From Yponomeuta sedellus (Eukaryota > Arthropoda > Insecta > Lepidoptera > Yponomeutidae): a stretch of 64,000 bases of DNA. Of the stretch, positions 9,636 to 20,075 are shown piece after piece (positions within the stretch are counted from its first letter, which is position 1; each line of letters opens with the position of its first letter). The notes under the pieces are model-generated. The model was not told the origin of the DNA and did no database searches. It saw nothing but the letters and a program-made list of their open reading frames with translations. The position numbers and the translations under genes are program-made. The stretch lies in contig OW203736.1 in NCBI GenBank assembly GCA_934045075.1, positions 8,323,109 through 8,387,108 on the forward strand. The letters are read 5' to 3'.

Positions 9636-12010
9636 TTATTTTTCTGTGTGGTATTCCTTTAAATCCTTTACGTGGCTTGTTATCAATCGCCTTCTTCGTG
9701 CCTGGTCACTTAACTTAAACATTACGGGTGACATTATCTCGACTATTCTATAGGGTCCTGAAAACTTTGGTGCTAGTTTCGCACAGAAGTCTCGACCCGC
9801 GTTTGAGAGTGGGAATTCTCTTTTCAGTACTAAATCCCCTAGGCGTGGTTCCCACTGTCTCCGGTGCTTGTCGTAATGTATTTTTTGCCTGTTCGATGCC
9901 GTGTTCTGATGTATTCGTGCTAGTTCATATACCTCCTCGATTCTTTGTCTTTCTTTTAGGGCTTATGTAGGGAAATCGTTTCTATCTCCTGGCATTTTAA
10001 GTTCTCTTCCGAACAGCATGAAGGCCGGCGTATATTTCGTTGATTCTTGTCGTGATGTGTTAAGTGCGAAGTTAAACTCTGGCAAGAACTCGTCCCATTT
10101 TTTGTGGTTTTCAGATATGTAAGCTGTTATCATTGATTCTAACGTCTTGTTAACTCTCTCTGTGGGGTTACATTGTGCTGAATAGGGAGATGTTAGTCTT
10201 TGTTCGATGCCGTATTTCTTGAGTTCGTCCTGAAACTGTTTACTGACGAATTGCCGGCCATTATCGGACAAAATTGTTCTAGGACATCCGTAGCGCATAA
10301 GAATGCATTCTTTCAGGGCTCTTATTATGGTCGTTGCGGTTGCTGTTCTCAGTGCTCTTACTTCTGTCCACTTTGTAAACTTGTCGTGGAATACTATTAT
10401 GTAGTTGTAACCTTTTGATGACCTTGGAAGTGGTCCTATTAGATCCGTTGTTATTGTTGGCCATGGTTCTGTATCATTGTTTACGTGCATTAAGCCTGCT
10501 GTTTTTGTTTGCTGTGGTTTGTTTCGTTGACAAGTTTCGCAGTTTCTCACGTATTTTGCAACATCTCGGTACATTCCTGGCCAGTAGTACCGTTGAGCTA
10601 TCTTATTTAAAGTTTTGGCCGTTCCCAGATGGCCCGCGTTAGGTGAATCGTGGTTCTCATGGAGTATCTCTGTCTTTGAACTTTTCGGTATGCAAAGTTT
10701 CCATTCTGATTGCGGTTGTATCTTTACCCCGTATGACATACTTCCGATCTTCTTGTAAAGTTTTTTGTCTCTGATACAGTAACTCGGATCTATGTTTGGT
10801 GTTTCTTCGGTTTGTTTCTTTTTCCCTTCATACCAGTTATCCGTCGTGGTGTTCATATCTGTAGTACATACCGGGTTTCGCGATAACTCGTCTGCTACTT
10901 GGTTTTCTTTACCGCTTCTATACTGTATTTGGAAATCGTACTGTTGTAGTTGCAGTGCCCATCTAGCAAGTCTTCCCGAAGGGTTTTTTAAATTATTCAG
11001 CCATTTCAGTGCTTGGTGATCGGTCAGTACTGTGAAATGGTATCCCTCCACGAATGCTCTCATTTTCTCGATCGCCCATACCACCGCCAGACACTCCTTT
11101 TTCGACGTCGAATATCGTGTTTCCCGTGGTAGCAACGATCTACTCGCGTACATGATTACTTTTTCCTGTCCTTCATGTTCCTGTGTTAGTACGGCTCCTA
11201 GTCCGACGTCACTGGCGTCGGTCTGAATTGTGAACGGTTTCGTGAAGTCTGCTCTCGTTAGTACCGGGCTTCGAGTTAGTAGTTTTTTCATTGTGTTGAT
11301 TGCCTTTTCCTGTTCTTTTCCCCATGCGAATTTTTGTTCTTTCTTCAGTAGTCGGACCAGTGGTTCCATTATTTCAGCGTATCCTGGTATGAACTTCCTG
11401 TACCAAGACGTCATTCCGATAAATCTTCTTAGTTCCTTTACCGTTGTTGGTGCCTTTAGTTGTGTTATTGCTTTAACCTTGTTCTCGTTCATTTTTATTC
11501 CTTCCCTTGTTACGACGTGTCCCAAGTACTCTACTTCGGCTTTACAGAACTCGCATTTCTCTCTGTTGATGTTTAGTCGGGCCTCTCTTATTCTTTTGAA
11601 GATCTCTCTTAGGTGGTCTACGTGTTCTGTGAAGGTGTTGCTGCATACTATTATGTCGTCCAGATAAACGTAGGCGTTTGGTTCTAACTCTGGTCCGATG
11701 ACCATGTCCAGTAGCCGTTGAAACGTTGCCCCACTAGAGTGCAGACCAAAAGGCATTACTCTGAATTGGTATAGTCCTCGTCCCGGGACTGTGAATGCTG
11801 TATAAGGTTTGCTTTCATCTTCCAAAGCCACGTTCCAGTATCCATTCTTGAGATCCAGTTTCGAGAAGTAGTTAGCGTTTCTTAGTTTTTCTAAGGTATC
11901 ATCTATTTGGGGTATCGGGTATGCGTCTTTCTCTGATATCTCGTTTATCCTCCTGAAATCAATACAGAATCTGTAGTCCCCATTCTCTTCCTTCGCTAGT
12001 ACAATTTGTG
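9636..12010 (-). pseudogene. pol: Gypsy pol: reverse transcriptase, RNase H, integrase
   Basis: Domains in order: RT from about 12010 (SSQIVLAKEENGDYRFCIDF, then the catalytic YLDD near 11665), RNase H (TDASDVGLGAV, later TDHQALKWLNN), the integrase zinc finger HHCC (HLGTAKTLNKIAQRYYWPGM, then CETCQRNK), and the catalytic core with DLIGPLP, LSDNGRQF and NPTERVNKTLE. After an in-frame TAA at 9963-9965 the same frame continues through a GPY/F-like tail with SGPYRIVEI and ends at 9636. The first part of RT and all of protease and gag are missing. Upstream it is fused in frame to a glycoprotein-like sequence. With two stops and no gag it cannot be autonomous. Confidence 0.88.
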
Positions 12011-13073
12011 AGCTTATAGCCATGGAGAGTTTGGTTGCGATTATGCGCCTGTCTAGTTCGCATCGGTGTCTTACGATTTCGCTGTACATGCTCTTCATCT
12101 GATTTGAAACCACACGCTCAAGGTGAGAGAATTTGGCGTTCATATACATGAAGAAGTCCATATCCCATGTCGAAATCTCGTCTTGTATGAAGAAGAAGTT
12201 GTCTCCTTTCACTTCATGAATGAATAGTTTTGAGTAATCGGTACGTTTAAGCTGTAAGAAGCAGAACGAATCCTCTTTCTCTGAACTTAAGGTGAACATG
12301 TTTTTGTCCGTATTAACCGTGTAAACGCTGATCACTAGATTGGATCCCGCGTTGCTCCTCACCCTCGCTCGCCGAGCCGAGCCTCTATATAGTACACTGA
12401 ATGCATTCCGTTGGCAATCAGTGGTGGTATGGTCATCCCAAAAGGTCGGTCCGTTCTCACTGTCTACACATCGTTCACCGTCCAGAGAGCAGGTAGTACC
12501 AGTTGGCAAACGTACTTCCCGATTTTCAAGTCGAATAGTAGCCGGGGCTTCGTTCTATGTTATACTTATGGTGCCCGTCGCCGTGACGACGCCCCAGTTA
12601 CGTGAGCCATCAATGAACTCTGACGCTATGCAAGAACCGTCGTTTGATGTCGATCCTGCGAAGTTTATCTCTGTAACTATCGTTCCATTTATGATTAGCG
12701 AGTCGATACGCTTCCCATAAACGTTAACGCTGCGATCCTTATGCATGTTAACACATTGGTCTTTTGTAAGCTGCATTACCTTGGATACGACTCCACCTTT
12801 TACTATGGAGTTATGTGAATGCATTCCACAATGGAACACGATGTAATTAACTTCGATTTTACACGATCTAGTCCATACCTGCACATGAGTGCGCGGTTGC
12901 AACAGCTGAATAACAACATCCTCTTCGTCCAGGACAGAAGGCTCCATGTCGCACACTCCTATATCCACTAGAGACACGCTCGTGTAATTGCTCTCTATTC
13001 CTCCACAATCATACGCCATGAAGGCTCTTATTGAAATCACGCACGTGACGAAAATAATCGCGCGCCGCATCAT
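12010..13073 (-). pseudogene. Viral-glycoprotein-like (Env) frame, fused in frame to pol
   Basis: From Met at 13073 a hydrophobic signal-peptide-like segment (MRRAIIFVTCVISIRAFMA) leads into a cysteine-rich ectodomain-like region. It has NYTS and NGT glycosylation sequons and motifs such as FHCGMHSH. The frame runs to about 12010 with a single in-frame TAG at 12555-12557. The pattern fits the chuvirus-type glycoproteins of arthropod mononegaviruses that insect retrotransposons have captured. I recognise it by motif only, and a database search would settle it. No transmembrane anchor is seen before the sequence passes into RT. The open frame extends a little 5' of Met 13073, to 13130. Confidence 0.62.
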
Positions 13074-13166
13074 TCTGTCACCTCCAGTTCCCGAGTCTTT
13101 CGACAATGGTAGTACTCTCTTGAATTCCACTCGCTCGTGCTGATGTATCTGAATGTTTTTAATTGC

Positions 13167-13258
13167 CCGCGCCGCGGGCCGCGCTCCGCTGGCGCCTTGT
13201 CACGCCGTGCCTGCGTGGTGCTTGTGGTGTGGCTGGTGACGTGGTCAGCTACGTCACA
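13167..13258 (-). repeat. Truncated 5' LTR of the chimeric Gypsy element
   Basis: About 90 bases from TGTGACGTAGC match the start of the 3' LTR at 9219. The match ends abruptly near 13167, where the sequence passes into the leader of the glycoprotein-like frame. The TATA box, R, U5, primer site and gag are all lost, so this copy has no 5' promoter of its own. Confidence 0.85.
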
Positions 13259-13490
13259 TCCTTGTTCATTTGTACATTTTTTCATGCACATAGGAGAACT
13301 TAGTTGCAAAATGTTTGTCACATAGAAGATTTTTATGAAAGTAAATAACAATTTAACTATTTATTGTAGTAGAAATAATAAGTTAAATTTGCAATAAAGC
13401 TAATAATTTTTTATTCATTATAATTTCTGAATGGCAAATATTTCCCGGTTTGAATGAAATAGAATCATAAAACGGGTGATAGTTATATTC

Positions 13491-13760
13491 TTTTTTAATG
13501 CACTGACCCGTGCTAAGGTCAATTTGAAAAACCTATTTAGAGGCTAAAATAAGGCTCTGTATTACGTACAGAGGCAATATTCTCTGTACGTAATACAGAG
13601 AATATTGTAAAGAGGTTCGAAATTTCACTGATGCCGGTGATTCGCCCATTAGCTCTGTTGGAAAGAGCGCTGGCACGGATAGCCAGAGGTCGTGGGTTCG
13701 AATCCCGGCATGGGTGGAATTTCTAGCCTCTAAATAGGTTTTTAAAAACGGGCATTCGAA
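13491..13760 (+). repeat. tRNA-derived foldback element, copy 1
   Basis: A tRNA-like sequence (13643-13716) has box A-like TTAGCTCTGTTGG, box B GGGTTCGAATCCC and a 7-bp acceptor stem CGCCCAT/ATGGGTG. It is followed by the family tail TAGCCTCTAAATAGGTTTTT. The same tail occurs inverted on the left (AAAAACCTATTTAGAGGCTA near 13530, preceded by the inverted distal tail with CACTGACCCGTGC). Between them is a strong internal palindrome, CTCTGTATTACGTACAGAG followed by its inverse. The anticodon loop has C instead of the usual U before the anticodon, so this is probably a repeat and not a working tRNA gene. Related copies are at 32626, 37142, 47654, 55960 and 60194. Confidence 0.75.
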
Positions 13761-14355
13761 CTATATAGTCACTAGATGCGTAGATAGGTGGTTTAATGTA
13801 CTGCTCAATCGTGGAATGGAATCTACTTCCATCATGGTGTGGCCCTTTTCTAAGTATTACTGCTCAATAATGAGACCAGTTCTTTGAGACAGATCGCTTA
13901 ATGCGCTGGGTAGCACGCGATTTCTATTCTGGTGGCCACACCCATCAGAAATTATAATAACTTGATCAGTTCCTGATGTAAGGTTTTGTACTTAATCAAT
14001 CAAACAAGATGGGAATTCGTTGGCAGAGACACCTCCGTCAGCCTCGTGCCAAAAGTAAATAGTAACTTTTTTGTCCTACAGTCATAGATATTAAAATTGT
14101 GGCGTTGTAATTTAAGTTTATAGTATTAAGAACTAGCTAAGAGTTAAGGTAAAAAAAAATCAAGAACTCTTCTACAGAATCGTCATTGTGCCCACTATTT
14201 CATCTCTTCTGGAAAATTCTATCACAACGGTCCGATTCCTATTGGCGTCTCTAGTAACTGGTCTGTATGCATGAGAAGGCATTTCGTGCACCTCGGCTAA
14301 TGTGGTGATCAATGATTCTGATACTGGTGAACTGGTATCACTTCCGTTATTAACA
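13761..14355. other. Gene-free stretch
   Basis: I see no supported gene. Short frames such as 14172-14381 (minus) have no recognisable motif. 13263-13490, left of the foldback, is likewise AT-rich and empty. Confidence 0.5.
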
Positions 14356-14359
14356 TAAT

Positions 14360-14478
14360 TATCTCTGTAGAAGATGCGCATCAGTTGTCTGATCAGTTGG
14401 TCAAGTTGTTCGGTTCAGGAGCTTTCAAATTGACTAAATGGTCAAGTAACTCCAATGAAGTACTTGCTTCACTTCCGG
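14360..14478 (+). pseudogene. BEL/Pao reverse transcriptase fragment
   Basis: About 40 residues on plus, including QLVKLFGSGAFKLTKWSSNS followed by EVLASLP, match the Pao-type RT segment just after the catalytic loop (compare LGNFYTHKWSSNDERIL in the element at 29662-36487). Both sides break into unrelated sequence. No LTR or target duplication was found for it. 14480-14890 downstream has no recognisable gene. Confidence 0.6.
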
Positions 14479-14892
14479 TGGGCCGGAAAATACCCCTCCC
14501 CCGCTCCTACCCCTCTTCCTGGCAAGATGGCCGAATGAACAATTCTTACGCGCGTGCGCTGCTCGATAATTTATTTGTTGTTAAATATCCCATGTGTTTT
14601 TGGTGTGGACTGATTGTGTAATCGTTGGAGACGCTGCTGCCGGCTTCCTGAACCATCCTGTAAGTCCTCCTATTCCTTACTTTCGCAGTTTTGGTTAATA
14701 GTGAGCTGGTAAGCGTCGGTAACCGTCCGTTTGAAAAAAAACAGTATAATTAATTTCTTCACATTTTAACTTTAACTATACAATTATTATAGTTGAGTTA
14801 TTACAGTGTCTAGAAAACATAACAAATAATATATATTTAGAAGAGAAACCTCGAGTAATATTAGTTTGAAAATCGCCATAAGTAAACGCAGA

Positions 14893-14945
14893 TCTCCGTT
14901 CCGACAAATCATTTTATGCGCAGATCTACGTTCCGACGCAGCCTT
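14893..14945. repeat. piggyBac-end-like subterminal repeats
   Basis: Two copies of a GCAGATCTNCGTTCCGAC unit lie here, in the same orientation as the copies at the right end of the piggyBac element (about 21945-22010). No TTAA with a matching terminal repeat is visible, so this could be the decayed left end or a relic of another copy. Confidence 0.4.
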
Positions 14946-15332
14946 TATAGGGTGCTCCTAAATTGCAAGGATTTTAATTATAAATATTATTACAATAGTC
15001 AATCTTTCAAATAGTCAATTCGTGAATAGAAACAATTGGTAATTTTAGACATACCTATTCTAAAAACATTAGAACAAATATTAGTTGTATCAATTTGGAT
15101 ACAAAAAAATGGCGTTTACAAAAGAGAAAAACCTAATTAAAATCCGGTTGTGCGTTTATGATGCATTCCCATTTTAATTAGGTACTTACTTCTTAGTTAC
15201 TTACATTGCTGATAATTATTGTAGGTTGTGGTATTCACGCCAGCATGCGCCAATGCACAGAAATACTTGACACTTTGTACAAATTATATTGACTTCTGTT
15301 CTTTTTTTTCTTATGATACATCGCACACAGCG

Positions 15333-17884
15333 CACAGTGTCGCGAGTCCATAGAACGTTTTATAATAAATAATTTTACACACATTTTAGGCTTTATTAAT
15401 AAAATGGTATATGTGACATTATTTTATTCATTTTTATTTCAATTGTCTTCGTCTAGCATGAGATATTGCCTCAAAACAGGATCTAAGATACTTTTTTGTG
15501 TTTATTTTTTGCCCTTATGCTTGATATACAAGGTTCTGATGTTAGTAGCATCATAGTTATTAGATCCTTATTGGTATACACCCTAGACGATTTACGAGTG
15601 TGATGTATCCTCAGATTTCTAACATCTTTGTGTCTACCTTCCAATGCGTCTTCAGAAAGTTGGCCTATTGGTATTGGAAAATTTTCGATGAGGTCTGGTC
15701 CATGCACTAAGATCTTGTGTATAGATGTTGGAACATAATACCAAGCATAATTACTGAGATATAAATCATTGGTCTCTTTCAATAGATCTTTGAATATATC
15801 AATGTTTATCTTGAAACCACATGAAACTATTCTGTTGATAAGATAAAAATATTCAATCAATTTCTCGTTAATGCCGGTTATTTCACTACTTAATTTAGCG
15901 TTTTTGAAAAAGGTTCTGGAGGTATTCCCGTCATTCGTAGATCCATATCCGGGCTAAGGTTTGTCAACTAACAGACCCAACTTCTCTTTAAACTCTTTTT
16001 GGATCCTTTTTTTAGTTTCGGCGAATATTTTTTTTTTGTTCATCACTTCGAATCTGCCAACATTTCAAAGGTAATCTGTAGCTGACATGAAGAAGAAACT
16101 CAAACGATCGAATCCAGTTATGCAGCGTCGATAAACCATACTTATATACTGATTCATTTGGTGGTCGCTCCGAAACAGATGAAAGATTCATTAATTTTGG
16201 AGTAGCTCCATATATGTAGCATGTTTGAGTTGAATTGACTCCGCTCAAAGTATGACATACCGCACCGTCAATAATTGTTAAAATCATCTCAAAATTAACT
16301 GTAACCACAGCACCAGGTCTTTGTAAAGCGATAACGTGGCTCTCCAAGCTATCGATACATTGGGTCACTCTCTTTTCCTCATCTTTAATGAGAGTTTTCG
16401 TTTCCTTTGTAAATGCCAATTTTATAGGACGGCAAAAGTATGTAGATGACGGTGTTTTGTTTTGCCAATTTACTTGCCTTGATTCCACTTCAATTAAAGA
16501 TATTGGTACTAATGCGGTTAGAAAAAGATACTCATCGGTACTTTCTGAGTTATGAAACTTTTGTTTGTATGTACTGTGCCCAGAGGATCCGTCGAAGCCC
16601 CATTTACAAATTAATTTTAACGATGATCCCGTGGAAAAAATAACTTGGTCCATTTCTGCAGTTTGTACTATCGAATCTGATGATTTATTTAACAAATCTT
16701 GTAAATCAACTTCAGCTTCACTCTCCGTACAGCTTATTTTATTCGGCAACATCTCATTTCTAACTTTCATTATTGAATAATAGCTTGGAATCGTATCGGG
16801 GTGCAATTTATTGATAACGTCCCTTAGCCTATTATATTTTCGAAATGATAAGTCCAAATCTATATACAACGCTAATGCATCAAAAGGCGATAATGTAACC
16901 TTATTACTTTTCGAGGGAGATTTACCCTTTAACCAATTTGCAGCGAATTCTAATTCTTCAGATTTTCTGCTTCTAACTAAATCCAAAAACGTCGTTTTTT
17001 TGAAGCTGAATTAATTTCTTCAAAGTTGCTAAGCGGTCTTCCACGACTCTTATAATCTGAAGATGTACTTTGTGATCGATTTCCCATAATAAAATCGTTA
17101 GCTATGGGATCTAACGAAATATATTTTTCAAGCCAAGTTTTATATTTCACGATTAGTATTTCTTTTTTTCGGTTACTTGATCGCCAATAGTTCCCCAATC
17201 TCATCGAAAAAAACTTTGCAGTCTTATTGACACTATCCTTAATTGACTGAGGAGAATGTTCTTGCTTGTAAAAACGCAGAAGGTGATGGTATATTGAAGT
17301 TAGTTTGTCCTTATTGTCTGCCGAGTTGTAAACTTCAAACAATTCGCCGTTTTTTATTTGAAGCGCTTCGGAACCTAAAAAAATTCATAACTCAAGTTTA
17401 TCACGGAAGAGCACGCAACGGCTTTCTGGTAAGCAAGTACACCCTTCTAGCTTTAATATGTAAAAAAAATAGATATGTACTAAGATGTACTTTTTTTATA
17501 AGTCTCGTCCAAGTTTTGGTTTAGTCAATTTTTTCAAATAAACTTTAAGTGTTTACCACTTACCCATTATTGGTATATCCAGAAAAATGTTATGTAATAT
17601 AGAAGCACTAAGATCTATTCAAAGCTATAGTTAACAGCCCAAAACAAGATATCGCGTAAAACACTTTAAAATTGATACAAAACAATAGGCCGAGCGCACA
17701 TACAATTTTAACGTCTCAATAATTGCTTATGTTTAACTACCTCTAGTTCTGTCAATATTCAGTCAATTCATGTAAATCTACCCCCATGTGATAAAGTAGT
17801 TATTCTAGATAGTATTGTCATAGTAAATAAATAGCTGTAAGAAAGTTGAAAAAATGAATTATCATAAAGCATCGTTACACTGTG
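15333..17884 (-). mobile_element. Transib DNA transposon inserted in piggyBac
   Basis: The ends are CACAGTGT (15333) and ACACTGTG (17884), perfect inverted heptamers CACAGTG, flanked by the 5-bp duplication CAGCG (15328-15332 and 17885-17889). Transib elements make 5-bp GC-rich duplications and have CACWRTG-type ends. CACAGTG is also the heptamer of vertebrate V(D)J recombination signals. Removing the element and one CAGCG restores the codons of the piggyBac cysteine-rich domain exactly (GRC then VRC), which proves the boundaries. Confidence 0.9.
15483..17342 (-). pseudogene. Transib transposase (RAG1-related), frameshifted
   Basis: Three frames join: 17342-16977 (N-terminal part), 16986-16012, and about 16011-15483. 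Diagnostic segments are KWGFDGSSGHSTYKQ (first Asp), EMILTIIDGAVCHTLSG (second Asp), YGLSTLHNWIRSFEFLLHVS, then LVDKP and STNDGNTSR, and finally QLSEDALEGRHKDVRN, which holds the catalytic Glu. Transib transposase is the closest relative of the RAG1 core. Frameshifts lie near 16980 and 16010, and there is a stop after LVDKP. The remaining length, about 600 codons, is normal for the family. The copy is dead as written. Confidence 0.85.
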
Positions 17885-18157
17885 CAGCGGCCGCGTTTAT
17901 ATCGTATCACCGTTTTACGAACACGAACTTCATTTTCCAAGTGATCAGGGTAGTGATTAATTCCATCTAATCGTAATTCCTTTGAGACAACAACAGAAGG
18001 TGGCCTGAGTCTCTGAATTGTTAAATGTTGTTTTGACAATTGGTCAGCTAAAATGTAGCGGTATAAGCGGTGATCTGCGGCGCGATCGACGCCAGCGCAG
18101 TTAGCGCGGTACATTATGAAAGTATTTAGAACACTACAGTTCAGCAATCTTCGAAAT

Positions 18158-18495
18158 TAGCTAATGCACCGCCCTCCCTCCCACTTTTTCAAGCAGAAGC
18201 AAGACACGAACACACCACCACCAACACCAATACTTGTGTGAGAAAACACGCGACGCGTTTCGCCTCTAACACGAGGCATCCTCAGGCTCCCAAATGCAAG
18301 TTACTTGCATTTGGGAGCCTGAGGATGCCTCGTGTTAGAGGCGAAACGCGTCGCGTGTTTTCTCACACAAGTATTGGTGTTGGTGGTGGTGTGTTCGTGT
18401 CTTGCTTCTGCTTGAAAAAGTGGGAGGGAGGGCGGTGCATTAGCTAGCTGCATGGTGCTTGTGGGATTTTTGGCGGAATTCAGCAAAGTAATTTT
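18158..18495. mobile_element. 338-bp insertion dominated by a perfect 289-bp palindrome
   Basis: The insertion is flanked by the 12-bp duplication AATCTTCGAAAT (18146-18157, 18496-18507). 18158-18446 is a perfect palindrome with 144-bp arms around T 18302, followed by a 49-bp unpaired tail. Each arm carries CTGAGGA, a hairpin GCCTC/GAGGC, then GAAACGCGTC, which matches the conserved core of hammerhead ribozymes (CUGANGA, stem II, GAAA, stem III, NUH). Such ribozymes occur in Penelope-like retroelements, whose copies are often inverted. The variable-length duplication fits a retroelement mechanism. No protein is encoded. Confidence 0.75.
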
Positions 18496-18568
18496 AATCT
18501 TCGAAATACTTTAATGTACCACTTAAAAACCGCGCTTTCTTTCCAATAAGTACATGGAAAGCTTCTGA

Positions 18569-19176
18569 GTGCTTAGTGCGAGTTTTTTAACTACTCGATC
18601 GCGTTAACGTAAACTCATATTTCTATGGCATCGAGGAAGCGCCACCTAGCGAAAAGTATGGAAATAAAAATTGCTGAGTGCGAGTTGTAATGGTTTACGT
18701 TGAGAAGTGAACACGTTTACCAGCCAAAACACGAATAAACGCAAGTGCTAGTTGTACTGTGACAGCGTTTTGCCAGTTCGAACGGTTAACTTACTCATAC
18801 TCACTACTCAATGCTCGATTAACGCTGTAGTAAAGTTATTCGATTGGATCTGTCAAACTCGCACTAAGCACTCTGAGTGCAGAGTGCGAGTTTTTTAACT
18901 ACTCGATCGCGTTAACGTAAACTCATATTTCTATGGCATCGAGGAAGCGCCACCTAGCGACAAGTATGGAAATTAAAATTGCTGAGTGCCAGTTGTAATG
19001 GTTTACGTTGAGAAGTGAACACGTTTACCAGCCAAAACACGAATAAACGCGAGTGCGAGTTGTACTGTGACAGCGTTTTGCCAGTTCGAACGGTTAATTT
19101 ACTCATACTCACTAAATGCTCGAATAACGCGGTAGTAAAGTTATTCGATTGGATCTGTCAAACTCGCACTAAGCAC
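18569..19176. mobile_element. Tandem dimer of a roughly 300-bp MITE
   Basis: Two direct copies, 18569-18871 and 18877-19176, are about 97 percent identical by eye. Outer termini are GTGCTTAGTGCGAG and its inverse. TCTGA occurs on the left (18564-18568), between the copies (18872-18876) and on the right (19177-19181). The whole block sits inside the piggyBac frame, and removing it with two of the three TCTGA copies restores the frame. The 5-bp duplication suggests a DNA transposon relic, but I cannot name the superfamily. Confidence 0.85.
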
Positions 19177-20033
19177 TCTGATCTTTCATGTCGACGCCTC
19201 CCATGTACTTATTGTAGGAATGGACCACAAGCGGCTTTGGGCACGGTACTCCTGCTCTCTGGCCAGGTGCTGTATCGTCTTTATGATGTGTCGAGATCAT
19301 TGTCACCAGCTTCACATCTTTCCAAGCTACCACGCTGACATTTTCGCAGTGTCGAGCAACTATGATCCCTCTTTGGATACGCCTCTGATCTAAAGTTTTT
19401 ATGTCATGTGGTGTATCGACTCTTCGTCGATTCAAAGTACCGATTACATCAGTCCCATTGCGTTTGAGAAATTGTGCAAGAGCCACACTGTTATAAAAAT
19501 TGTCCATCACTAAACAGTGGCCTTTATTCAAATATCCCTCTGACAGTTTCAACACAACTTTGGCTGTGGCACCTGTAAAACCATGTATAGGTTCTGACGA
19601 CTCCGTGTCCTTCCCACAATATATGTAGAATTTTAATAAATAACCCGTTGCAGCCTCACATAAGTCAAAGGTTTTGATTCCAAAACGAGCAGCTTTAGAC
19701 CTTATACATTGCACCCAGCTCAGCCGTCCTTTCCACAGCAACAGCGACTCGTCTAAGCTGAGATGCCTCTGTGGTGTGTAAAGCTGTTGGAATTTTTCGT
19801 TGCTATGTTGTACGACTGGTTGTATTTTTGCCAATTTGTGAGAGTTTCCTTGAATTGTCGCATGTAAACTATAATTATTGACAAAATGTAAGAATCTCAT
19901 AATAAGCATAAAACGGTTTATACTCATTATTTTGCGAAATTCTGGCATTCCTAGAATACCAGTGGACCAATACTCTTCAACACGTCCTCTGTGACATAGA
20001 CCCATGTACAAAATAATACCAAACAACTTGTAC

Positions 20034-20075
20034 CATTGAATTTAAAGTAAGGACTTCCTTACTTCAAATTCAATG
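20034..20075. mobile_element. 42-bp palindromic micro-insertion
   Basis: Arms CATTGAATTTAAAGTAAGGA and its near-perfect inverse surround CT. The block is flanked by the 7-bp duplication CTTGTAC (20027-20033, 20076-20082). It interrupts piggyBac codons for EMYK/LFGIIL, and removing it and one CTTGTAC restores them. It is too small to encode anything. Confidence 0.8.

Larger units (their letters stand above)
2890..13258 (-). mobile_element. Chimeric Gypsy-type LTR element (glycoprotein-like frame fused to pol)
   Basis: The outer boundaries are TGTAACAC at 2890 and CGTCACA at 13258, with the 4-bp duplication TCCT at 2886-2889 and 13259-13262. On the minus strand the order is: 5' LTR remnant of about 90 bp (13258-13167), a glycoprotein-like frame, RT, RNase H and integrase, 3' untranslated region, polypurine tract AAGGGGGGGAA (9230-9220), 3' LTR. 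The 3' LTR is split by a Jockey LINE into 9219-9046 and 3668-2890, about 950 bp in total. Gag and protease are absent. In ordinary Gypsy and errantivirus genomes env follows pol; here it precedes RT. Confidence 0.85.

Noticed and set aside
17243..17524. 93-codon plus-strand frame next to the Transib gene
   Set aside because: It overlaps the N-terminal part of the Transib transposase in antisense and has no similarity to anything I recognise.
18238..18486. Open frames on both strands in the palindrome
   Set aside because: A perfect palindrome produces matching frames on each strand. The peptides are arginine- and threonine-rich with no domain, and the insertion is explained as a foldback element.
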